From Planctomicrobium sp. (GTDB lineage Bacteria; Planctomycetota; Planctomycetia; Planctomycetales; Planctomycetaceae), in contig JAJDEL010000866.1 in NCBI GenBank assembly GCA_029259835.1, forward strand, positions 1 through 6,080: DNA of 6,080 bases, read 5' to 3'. Both the position numbers and the translations under genes were made by a program. Position 1 is the stretch's first letter. The number at the start of each line of letters is the position of its first letter. This document shows positions 1 through 6,080 of the stretch, one piece after another. The notes below the pieces were generated by a model. That model made no database searches. It worked only from the letters and a program-made list of their open reading frames with translations, and was not told the origin of the DNA.

Positions 1-1026
<1,026 letters not shown>

Positions 1027-1034
1027 TGTGTGAG

Positions 1035-1039
1035 TCCTT
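1035..1039 (-). promoter_or_regulatory. Ribosome binding site of the left DUF1501 gene
   Basis: On the minus strand this reads AAGGA, 8 bases before the ATG at 1026. It supports that start, which also leaves the twin-arginine motif 12 residues from the N-terminus, as expected for a Tat leader. Confidence 0.6.
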
Positions 1040-1171
1040 GGGAAAGGTACAGGCGGGAATGCGGCAGCTTTTCGCAATTCAGTCTACAATGTCTGTGAGA
1101 CTTCTGAAAAGAGAAGAGGCTTAAAGCAAGACGACGGTGAGTGAATTCAAACAACATAGGCACCAACGACA

Positions 1172-1204
1172 AAACCCGAATTCGGACTGACCGAATTCGG
1201 GTTT
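1172..1204 (-). terminator. Perfect 14-bp hairpin, probable terminator of gmk-rpoZ
   Basis: Bases 1172-1185 are exactly complementary to 1191-1204, leaving a 5-base loop (1186-1190). Each arm carries the core CCCGAATTCGG. Read on the minus strand, the descending arm ends in GGGTTTT followed by GTCGTT, so the T-run is only four bases, three of them inside the stem. The hairpin begins 35 bases after the rpoZ stop and lies about 145 bases before the next minus-strand gene, which is the expected place for an intrinsic terminator. On the plus strand the arm is followed by GTGAGA with no T-run, so termination in that direction is less likely. The short T-run makes efficiency uncertain. Confidence 0.75.
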
Positions 1205-1239
1205 GTGAGATTGGTTCATCTTTGCTGAGACAATTGGGC

Positions 1240-1512
1240 TTACTCGTCGAAATCCGGAACTTCTTCCATCAGCATTTTTTCGAGATCAGGTGCATCGTCA
1301 GGAACGATCACAACATTCTCAGCTGTATCGAGGTAGATTTTATCTGTTTGAATTTCTTCGATGACAGTCGCCATGGACGGCTTTCCAGGACAATCAACCA
1401 AAGGGGGAGCACCCCGATTCAGATGGACCAACCGCTTTTGAATGAGGGTGGTGAGCTTAAACTTTCCACCGACTTTGTTAGCAAGTGTGTCTTCTTTTAG
1501 CTCATCGAGCAT
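1240..1512 (-). CDS. rpoZ: DNA-directed RNA polymerase subunit omega
   Basis: This 90-residue protein is the small omega subunit, which helps assemble and stabilise the beta-prime subunit of RNA polymerase. The start chosen is ATG at 1512-1510, giving [21 protein letters not shown] purine-rich site, GGGAGAG on this strand (1523-1517), ends 4 bases before it. The frame is open further upstream to 1575, but that stretch lies wholly inside gmk and is not needed. Residues 12-34 (NKVGGKFKL then [14 protein letters not shown]) match the conserved helical part of omega proteins, where the usual form is N-R-F-x-L followed by a basic helix. [13 protein letters not shown] (49-61) follows, and the tail (71-90) is strongly acidic. 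Placement directly after gmk, with an 11-base overlap, is the classic gmk-rpoZ arrangement and is as strong an argument as the divergent sequence. Expression probably depends on translational coupling to gmk. Confidence 0.9.
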   Translation of the reverse strand: MLDELKEDTLANKVGGKFKLTTLIQKRLVHLNRGAPPLVDCPGKPSMATVIEEIQTDKIYLDTAENVVIVPDDAPDLEKMLMEEVPDFDE

Positions 1513-2101
1513 GAAACTCTCCCTCTCTCGCTTCCAGAATCGTGCAAATTTCCCGCACAGCTCTGTCGAGATCATCGTTGATTATTTGATACCGGTACTT
1601 GTCTGCGGATTTTAGCTCTTCCTCAGCAGTCCGCAACCTCCTTTGGATCACTTCCTCAGATTCCGTGCCGCGGCCCCGCAGCCGGGACTCATATTCATCG
1701 ACCGATGGCGTCTTCAAAAACAGGGAAATCGCTTCCGGGTAGATATGCATCAGGTTCAGAGCACCTTCGACGTCAATTTCCAGCAAGACCCAGCTCCCGG
1801 CTCCCTGAATTCGGTCAACTTCGCGTTTCAGTGTCCCGTACCAGTACCCGCTCCGGTGAACTTCAGCACATTCGACGAATTCCCCGGCTTGACGAGACTC
1901 TTCAAATTCGTCGGAAGACATGAAGTAGTAATGCTTTCCGTGGATTTCATCGTCACGCGGCGGACGTGTGGTTGCGGAGACGGCCATCTCAATCGGAAGC
2001 TGTAAATCAGACAGAATCCGCCCCACAATCGTCGTTTTTCCGCTCCCGCTAGGGCCAGATAAAACGGCAACTCGACAGGCCTCTAAAGATGTTTCTTTCA
2101 C
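1502..2101 (-). CDS. gmk: Guanylate kinase
   Basis: This cytosolic enzyme phosphorylates GMP with ATP to give GDP and ADP, an essential step in GTP and dGTP supply. The 199-residue protein is close to the usual bacterial length (E. coli about 207). The P-loop GPSGSGKT is at residues 16-23. The GMP-binding signature SATTRPPR is at 42-49, with GKHYYF at 55-60 and EFVECAEV at 74-81. SGYWYGT (84-90) precedes the LEIDVEGA core strand, and a LID region with [17 protein letters not shown] follows. The start is GTG at 2101-2099. An in-frame TAA lies four codons upstream and no other start codon precedes the P-loop, so the GTG is effectively forced; no good Shine-Dalgarno sequence precedes it. The stop overlaps the rpoZ start by 11 bases. 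The yicC-like gene often found upstream of gmk is absent here; a divergent plus-strand gene takes its place. Confidence 0.97.
   Translation of the reverse strand: MKETSLEACRVAVLSGPSGSGKTTIVGRILSDLQLPIEMAVSATTRPPRDDEIHGKHYYFMSSDEFEESRQAGEFVECAEVHRSGYWYGTLKREVDRIQGAGSWVLLEIDVEGALNLMHIYPEAISLFLKTPSVDEYESRLRGRGTESEEVIQRRLRTAEEELKSADKYRYQIINDDLDRAVREICTILEAREGEFHAR
1517..1523 (-). promoter_or_regulatory. Ribosome binding site of rpoZ inside the end of gmk
   Basis: On the minus strand the sequence is GGGAGAG within a longer purine run, ending 4 bases before the rpoZ ATG. It lies within the last codons of gmk. It favours the internal ATG at 1512 over the longer open frame that begins at 1575. Confidence 0.55.
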
Positions 2102-2203
2102 GGTGATACCGGGTTAAAGACCAAACAGATCAACAAATGATGATTGATGTTTCGCGGGAAAATGGCGATGCTGAGACAACTCTTTCCCACACACGAAACG
2201 AAA
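2102..2203. promoter_or_regulatory. Divergent gap between gmk and the STN-repeat gene, presumed to hold both promoters
   Basis: The genes on either side point away from each other, so promoters for both should lie in or near this stretch. I could not identify a convincing -35/-10 pair on either strand; the best plus-strand candidate (TTGATG at 2144) lacks a good -10. If the plus-strand gene starts at its earliest ATG (2147), only 45 bases separate the two start codons. If it starts at 2204, there are 102. The assignment rests on layout, not on a recognised motif. Confidence 0.35.
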
Positions 2204-3421
2204 ATGCGAACCAAACCGTCAATTTATCGACTCTTCGATTGGTTTCCAAGCCGCTCACTTCTCCTACCATTTTTGGGGAAGCTGACTCCATTTGTGCTCT
2301 GCCTGTTGGTCATTCCGGCGATCTCATTGGGTCAAGAGGGTGTCAAATTCCGGCGAGAGTCGCGTTTTCAAGACGCGATCAACCGCCCCCTGACTGCCAA
2401 CGGTGAAAGAGCAAAATTACGAGACTACCTTCAAAGGCTCTCGGAAAATCGTGAAGTCGCGGTCTTACTTGACCGACGCATTGACCCAAGCCAACGAATC
2501 ACCATTGCTATCGATGCCAAGTCCTTCGAAGGTGGGATTCGAATGCTCGTTAATCAAGTCAAAGCTGATGTCACAGTCGCTGGTGACACACTGGTCGTCG
2601 GACCTCCCGAAACAATTCGGAACTTGAGAACTCGAATTGTGGTTTCTCGCGATGAATTGAACAGCGTCAAGAATCTTTCTCCAAAGCAGCAATTCGCAAT
2701 CCTTCGCCGACATGAAGTTCGCTGGGAAGATTTGACATCTCCGCGAGAGATCCTCACAAAAATCTCGGATCGCTATCAGGTCAAGATCGAAAATCTCGAT
2801 TTCGTTCCACACGACCTTTGGGCTGGTGGAACAATTGTGTACCCGAACTTCGTTGAATCTCTCACAATCGTTCTCACACAATTCCAACTTTCATTCGAAT
2901 GGGTGGACCAGAAGACAATTCGAATCATTCCTGAGGCTCCCAATGTTGCAATCGAGCGCAGCCATCGCCCGAAAGGGATGACTCTCGATGAAGCAATTTC
3001 AATCGTGAAGCAAGAAGCTTCTCACTTAAAGGTGATGAAGACAGGACGTGAGTTGACATTCTCTGGGCGCATTGAAGATCACGAAGCGATCGCTGTTCTG
3101 ATTGGCGAACGCCCACCACCTCGCCGATCTCCGACGACTTCTAAGACCACACCACTACGCGACCGACGGTTCACATTAAATATGGTTCGCAAACCTTTTG
3201 GGAGTTTAATGGCAACGCTACAGAGCCAGGGGATCGAAGTCCGGTACGACGCCCAGACTCTGAATGATGCCGGAATTGATCTCGCAGAGAAGATTTCGCT
3301 TGAACTCAAACAGGCGACCATCGACCAACTCTTAAACGAATCCTGCGAAAAAGTCGGCCTTGCGTACGAGATCGACGGAGACGTCATTGTACTGAAAGTT
3401 AAGAGTGAGCAGTTGCCTTGA
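2204..3421 (+). CDS. Exported protein with repeated STN-like (secretin/TonB short N-terminal) units
   Basis: The gene encodes 405 residues if ATG 2204 is used. In-frame ATGs at 2147, 2162 and 2168 and a TTG at 2144 are alternatives that would add up to 20 residues; 2168 has a weak GGGAA upstream. I prefer 2204 because it gives the shorter leader and leaves room for the divergent gmk promoter. A hydrophobic leader (about 28-42, LTPFVLCLLVIPAISLG) ends near G43-Q44, so export is likely. Three stretches share the STN pattern, in which a poorly bound 'basis' strand is followed by a helix and a beta-hairpin: about 71-133 (DPSQRITIAIDAKSFEGGI, then DTLVVG), 172-244 (ending KTIRII) and 321-398 (EKISLELKQATIDQLL, then DGDVIVLK). 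The last is the clearest match. The segment 257-300 looks like a further small alpha/beta unit. No secretin barrel or TonB-receptor domain follows. Sixty-one bases separate it from the next gene, and no clear terminator lies between, so co-transcription is possible. Its role is unknown; an envelope scaffold or interaction protein is my inference. Confidence 0.8.
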   Translation: MRTKPSIYRLFDWFPSRSLLLPFLGKLTPFVLCLLVIPAISLGQEGVKFRRESRFQDAINRPLTANGERAKLRDYLQRLSENREVAVLLDRRIDPSQRITIAIDAKSFEGGIRMLVNQVKADVTVAGDTLVVGPPETIRNLRTRIVVSRDELNSVKNLSPKQQFAILRRHEVRWEDLTSPREILTKISDRYQVKIENLDFVPHDLWAGGTIVYPNFVESLTIVLTQFQLSFEWVDQKTIRIIPEAPNVAIERSHRPKGMTLDEAISIVKQEASHLKVMKTGRELTFSGRIEDHEAIAVLIGERPPPRRSPTTSKTTPLRDRRFTLNMVRKPFGSLMATLQSQGIEVRYDAQTLNDAGIDLAEKISLELKQATIDQLLNESCEKVGLAYEIDGDVIVLKVKSEQLP

Positions 3422-3482
3422 TTCTCCGAATACGTTCAGCGACCCTTCAGAGACGCCAAACTCCTTATTAGGTTGAATATCA

Positions 3483-4244
3483 ATGACAGTCTTCCGTTCG
3501 TTCTGCTTTGCCACACTCCTGATGGCATCAACATTCACAATGGCAAACCGTTGTCATGCTCAGGAGAAGGATAAGACTCCGTCAAGCGACGAAAACAAAC
3601 GCTACACCTTCCGCAAAGAACATGACCCGAACGGGATTGGAAAATTCTATCTAGGCCGAGAAATCGCGCACGTGATGGGGCATCTCGGAATCGGTTGGCT
3701 CGAACGTCCTGAGCGAGAAAATGAAGAGCGGCTTTCAGTTCTCGTCAAAGGATTGAAAATCAAACCCGGGATGACCATCGCCGATATCGGTGCAGGGTCC
3801 GGTGTCATCAGTGTACTGCTCTCCAAAGCTGTTGGGGAAAAGGGAGAAATTCTCGCGGTCGACATCCAACCAGAAATGCTCGACGCCCTTCAATCCAAGT
3901 GCAAACTGCTCGGCATTAAAAACGTCAAAGGAGTTCTCGGCACAACCAAGTCTCCAGGCTTGGAGGAGGGGACCGTCGACCTGATTGTCATGGTCGATGT
4001 CTACCACGAATTTGATTTCCCCTACTCCATGCTCAACGAACTCGCTAAGTCACTGAAGAAAGGTGGTCGTATCGCCTTTGTCGAATACCGATTGGAAGAC
4101 CCAAAAGTTCCGATCAAACTTGTTCACAAGATGTCTGAAGCTCAGGTCAAAAAAGAGGCTCTCGTGGAAGGTCATCACCTGAAATACAAAGAAACCTTCC
4201 GCGAATTACCGAGACAGCATGTGGTGATTTTTGAGAAGGAGTAA
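3483..4244 (+). CDS. Class I SAM-dependent methyltransferase with N-terminal signal peptide
   Basis: This 253-residue protein has a Rossmann-type methyltransferase core. Motif I is ADIGAGSG (100-107). The acidic residue after strand 2 is D127 in AVDIQPEML. VDLIVMVDVYHEF (165-177) corresponds to the strand-4 region, and GGRIAFVEY (194-202) to strand 5. Before the core is a conserved-looking stretch, GREIAHVMGHLGIGWLERPE (58-77), characteristic of a subgroup of bacterial methyltransferases that also carry leaders. Residues 1-26 look like a Sec signal peptide: R5, then a hydrophobic run around 7-21 and a C-H-A|Q cleavage site at 26/27. The start is ATG 3483 with only a weak AGG 10 bases upstream. 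An internal ATG at 3540 (M20) would give a cytosolic protein but has no ribosome site. The substrate cannot be read from the sequence. It is followed after 7 bases by the unknown gene, whose ribosome site lies in its last codons. Fold assignment is strong; cellular location is less certain. Confidence 0.92.
   Translation: MTVFRSFCFATLLMASTFTMANRCHAQEKDKTPSSDENKRYTFRKEHDPNGIGKFYLGREIAHVMGHLGIGWLERPERENEERLSVLVKGLKIKPGMTIADIGAGSGVISVLLSKAVGEKGEILAVDIQPEMLDALQSKCKLLGIKNVKGVLGTTKSPGLEEGTVDLIVMVDVYHEFDFPYSMLNELAKSLKKGGRIAFVEYRLEDPKVPIKLVHKMSEAQVKKEALVEGHHLKYKETFRELPRQHVVIFEKE
4236..4241 (+). promoter_or_regulatory. Strong ribosome binding site AAGGAG at the end of the methyltransferase gene
   Basis: AAGGAG covers the last two codons of the methyltransferase gene (the stop is 4242-4244) and lies 10 bases before the ATG at 4252. 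It is the best Shine-Dalgarno match in the window. It selects ATG 4252 over the adjacent ATG at 4255 and implies that the two genes are translated from one transcript. Confidence 0.75.
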
Positions 4245-4251
4245 TTGACTG

Positions 4252-5205
4252 ATGATGAAACTATATACATTCAGGTTTCTTCTGTTGTTCAACTGCATAG
4301 CAGGCGTCCTCTTTGCTGAGGATCAACCGATAGGCATAGACCGTCCACCAACCTCAACTTTCGTTGGTTTTGTGCCTGGAGATGCGTTCTATCCGATTAG
4401 TTTCGGAGAGTATAACTCTCCCAGTGATTTTTTTGCTGAACATGATCAGTTCCAAAACTTCAATAAAGAGGATGACGGAAAGACAACAATCATTCTCAAC
4501 TACGATTTTCCTGACGTACCACTTCAATATGTAGAACATAATTATCATGGATATATGAAATGTGAAATTCGTGGGTACGGACAATTACAGTCAATGATCT
4601 TAGCTCATCTGGCAATTTACGCGGAGAACCATGCGAAGGTTCGCAATGGGGATCGGGGCTTGATTCGAATAGGGATACCGACTGAATCATGTCTCATGCT
4701 GATAGTAAATAAGTCGTTTGACTTCGAAAAGACTCACTTCTACTGCCGATACAATGAAGACTGTCAACGTAGGGATACTCAAAAGTTTCCACAATTGAAG
4801 TACAAGCCTTTTGGTGTGGCATTTATAGACACCTACCAACCACACATCTGGAAGCCCGAGGCCATTATCGAAGACTGGAAATATGCTGGTCGGATACCAC
4901 CGTTAAAAGTGACTTTACCGGAGCCAACATCTCTCAGAGAATTTCCGAATCCGACATATCCGAATGATCCAGAGTTGCCAATTCTGGTAACAAATTTTGA
5001 TGACATTAGCTTTGTGGCGATTCCAACTCTTAATCAAAACCAAGCATACCGCAAGGACATCGGAACCACTTTTTATGTTGGAAATTCGGATGGAGTTTTC
5101 CAATATCAGTGGGGAATGAACAAAAAATCTAAAAAGTCACTCAGAATTGAAAAGTTCGTCGATATCGATTCGATAAAGAAAGATCTTGCCGAATTAGAGA
5201 TGTAG
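4252..5205 (+). CDS. Exported protein of unknown function, 317 residues
   Basis: I do not recognise this protein. It starts MMKLYTFRFLLLFNCIAGVL, a typical Sec leader with likely cleavage after A22 (FA|ED). The remaining roughly 295 residues contain no further membrane segment and are rich in aromatic residues, proline and Asp/Asn. Cysteines in the mature part are at 104, 147, 165 and 171; the last two form a C-x5-C pair that could be a disulfide in the envelope. A Pro-rich stretch lies around 216-243 (PPLKVTLPEP, FPNPTYPNDPELP), and a lysine-rich patch (MNKKSKKS, 289-296) precedes an acidic, probably helical tail. Three 60-base rows sampled had about 40-43% GC, against 47% in a row of the methyltransferase gene and 52% in the left DUF1501 gene, which hints at a different origin or relaxed selection. 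It is closely coupled to the methyltransferase gene, so a functional link is plausible but unproven. The long open frame, signal peptide and ribosome site make it a real gene. Confidence 0.85.
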   Translation: MMKLYTFRFLLLFNCIAGVLFAEDQPIGIDRPPTSTFVGFVPGDAFYPISFGEYNSPSDFFAEHDQFQNFNKEDDGKTTIILNYDFPDVPLQYVEHNYHGYMKCEIRGYGQLQSMILAHLAIYAENHAKVRNGDRGLIRIGIPTESCLMLIVNKSFDFEKTHFYCRYNEDCQRRDTQKFPQLKYKPFGVAFIDTYQPHIWKPEAIIEDWKYAGRIPPLKVTLPEPTSLREFPNPTYPNDPELPILVTNFDDISFVAIPTLNQNQAYRKDIGTTFYVGNSDGVFQYQWGMNKKSKKSLRIEKFVDIDSIKKDLAELEM

Positions 5206-5413
5206 TGCCTGAGTGCCATGCTTGAAGGTCTTGAAATCTGGATAGTATGCCGAAAATTCCAACGACGCCGATTCAGGTCCGCTTTGCATCCCGGTGAGGA
5301 CATGTCATCAGACACCTCCGAGTCGGGTCTCTTCGGTTAATGCTTGTTGAATGTCGCTCAATCGGCATATGATGATTCCTTGATGACTGCGGTGTGGCTA
5401 AGGAATGTATTTG
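5206..5413. other. Intergenic stretch without a recognisable gene
   Basis: These 208 bases separate the unknown exported gene from the right DUF1501 gene and probably hold that gene's promoter. They contain short direct repeats at the left end: AGTGCC at 5204-5209 and 5212-5217, and CTTGAA at 5221-5226 and 5230-5235. There is also a short palindrome, GACATGTC. I found no convincing terminator hairpin with a T-run and no clear -35/-10 pair. Confidence 0.4.
5400..5404 (+). promoter_or_regulatory. Ribosome binding site that decides the start of the right DUF1501 gene
   Basis: AAGGA ends immediately before an in-frame ATG at 5405, leaving no spacing, so that ATG is unlikely to be used. It lies 9 bases before the in-frame GTG at 5414, an ideal distance. 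A TAA at 5399-5401 closes the frame upstream. Confidence 0.6.
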
Positions 5414-6080
5414 GTGAGCGCAAAGACTTCATATTCGGACTCTTTTTCAGACTCTCTCTCGCGGAGACGGTTTCTCGCTTACGCGGGAGGTGGATTCGGA
5501 GCCGTTGCCTGTAGTGCGATGCTCAATGCTGAAGAGCCTCAACAGGCTCACTTCGCTCCGCGCGCTAAACAGGTGATCTATCTGTTCATGCATGGTGGTC
5601 CGAGTCACGTTGACTTATTCGATCCGAAACCTGCTTTGACAAAGTATGCTGGGCAGACGCTGCCGGAGAGTTTTGGAAAAGTGATGACGCGACGCAAGGT
5701 CGCTGCGAATCCGTTGCTGCAACCATTGAAGCCATTCCGAAATCGCGGAGAATCAGGAATTGAAGTCAGCGATTTTTTGCCGTACATTGCGGAATGTGTT
5801 GATGACTTGTGCATCATTCGTAGTTGCCACGGCGATAGTGTCAACCATCCGCAGTCGGTGTATCAAATGAATACCGGCAGCATTCTGATGGGCAAGCCCA
5901 GCCTCGGCAGCTGGGTTTCTTATGGATTAGGGTCAGAGAACCAAAACCTGCCTTCATTCGTCGTGATGCCGGACCGTGGAGCCGGAATCAAAGGGGGACC
6001 ACCTGCCTGGGGCAGCGGATTTCTGCCAGCGACCTACCAAGGGACGGTCGTGCGATCAGGTGAGACTCCGATCCTGCATC
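5414..6080 (+). CDS. DUF1501 family exported protein, N-terminal 222 codons (C-terminus beyond the right edge)
   Basis: The frame is open from 5402 to the window edge. GTG 5414 is chosen because AAGGA lies 9 bases upstream; ATG 5405 (three codons longer) is the alternative. The leader is a textbook Tat signal: S16-R17-R18-R19-F20-L21, then AYAGGGFGAVACSAML, with cleavage probably near A39. The DUF1501 core begins with VIYLFMHGGPSHVDLFDPKP (54-73), whose His and Asp residues are the likely first metal or active-site cluster if the alkaline-phosphatase-like fold holds. DDLCIIRSCHGDSVNHPQSV (130-149), KPSLGSWVSYGLGS (161-174) and LPSFVVMPD follow. It is clearly paralogous to the left-edge gene, for instance over the SxGxWxSYGLGS and LPSFVVM blocks, but carries the HGGPSH form of the first motif. 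In planctomycetes such genes often sit beside a DUF1553 gene with cytochrome-like domains; the gene upstream here is the unrelated unknown protein, and downstream lies outside the window. The substrate is unknown. Confidence 0.93.
   Translation, partial: MSAKTSYSDSFSDSLSRRRFLAYAGGGFGAVACSAMLNAEEPQQAHFAPRAKQVIYLFMHGGPSHVDLFDPKPALTKYAGQTLPESFGKVMTRRKVAANPLLQPLKPFRNRGESGIEVSDFLPYIAECVDDLCIIRSCHGDSVNHPQSVYQMNTGSILMGKPSLGSWVSYGLGSENQNLPSFVVMPDRGAGIKGGPPAWGSGFLPATYQGTVVRSGETPILH

Noticed and set aside
1141..1500. Open frame of 119 codons on the plus strand, opposite rpoZ
   Set aside because: It is antisense to the well-supported rpoZ gene, begins with GTG without a ribosome site, crosses the terminator hairpin and has no recognisable domain.
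1513..1575. Upstream extension of rpoZ to 1575
   Set aside because: The extra 21 residues lie entirely within gmk coding sequence, resemble no omega N-terminus, and the ATG at 1512 has a good purine-rich ribosome site.
1643..2005. Open frame of 120 codons on the plus strand
   Set aside because: It is antisense to gmk, whose P-loop and GMP-binding motifs leave no doubt about the coding strand.
2144..2172. Possible sigma-70 promoter on the plus strand (TTGATG and GATGCT, 17-base spacing)
   Set aside because: The -35 matches four of six and the -10 only three of six. It would also overlap the earliest start codons of the gene it should serve.
2465..2887. Open frame of 140 codons on the minus strand
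   Set aside because: It is antisense to the STN-repeat gene and has no ribosome site or recognisable domain. The sense frame shows a leader and repeated domain pattern.
5280..5340. Possible terminator hairpin between the unknown gene and the right DUF1501 gene
   Set aside because: Only 4-base complementary pieces (GGTG/CACC, CCGA/TCGG) were found, with large or mutually exclusive loops and no T-run.

Overview
The window looks like chromosomal DNA from a planctomycete. The main reason is two DUF1501 proteins with Tat-type (twin-arginine) leaders, a family greatly expanded in that phylum. A divergent, short RNA polymerase omega subunit encoded directly behind guanylate kinase, and the general lack of strong Shine-Dalgarno sites, also fit. 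Base composition is moderate, about 47-52% GC in the rows sampled from most genes. No phage, insertion sequence, CRISPR, tRNA or rRNA signal was seen.

Left part, minus strand (1-2101). The first 1026 bases hold the N-terminal 342 codons of a DUF1501 protein that runs off the left edge. Upstream of it lies a perfect 14-bp hairpin (1172-1204), the probable terminator of a two-gene housekeeping operon: gmk (guanylate kinase, GTG start at 2101) and rpoZ (omega subunit). The two genes overlap by 11 bases.

Middle part, plus strand (about 2147-5205). Three genes run away from gmk. The first encodes an exported protein made of repeated units resembling secretin/TonB short N-terminal (STN) domains, with no secretin barrel. 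The second encodes a class I SAM-dependent methyltransferase with an N-terminal signal peptide. The third encodes an unrecognised exported 317-residue protein. The last two are 7 bases apart, and the ribosome site of the third gene lies inside the end of the methyltransferase gene, so they are very likely co-transcribed. The third gene is visibly more AT-rich than its neighbours.

Right edge, plus strand (5414-6080). A second DUF1501 gene begins, probably at a GTG codon, and runs off the right edge. It is paralogous to the left one but has a different first motif (HGGPSH instead of AGAPSQ). Neither copy has a DUF1553/cytochrome-type partner within the visible sequence, although such a partner is common in this phylum.

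Overall the window combines an ordinary nucleotide/transcription operon with several exported proteins of unclear function. I see no defence system, biosynthetic cluster or mobile island. The most unusual items are the exported methyltransferase and its coupled orphan partner.
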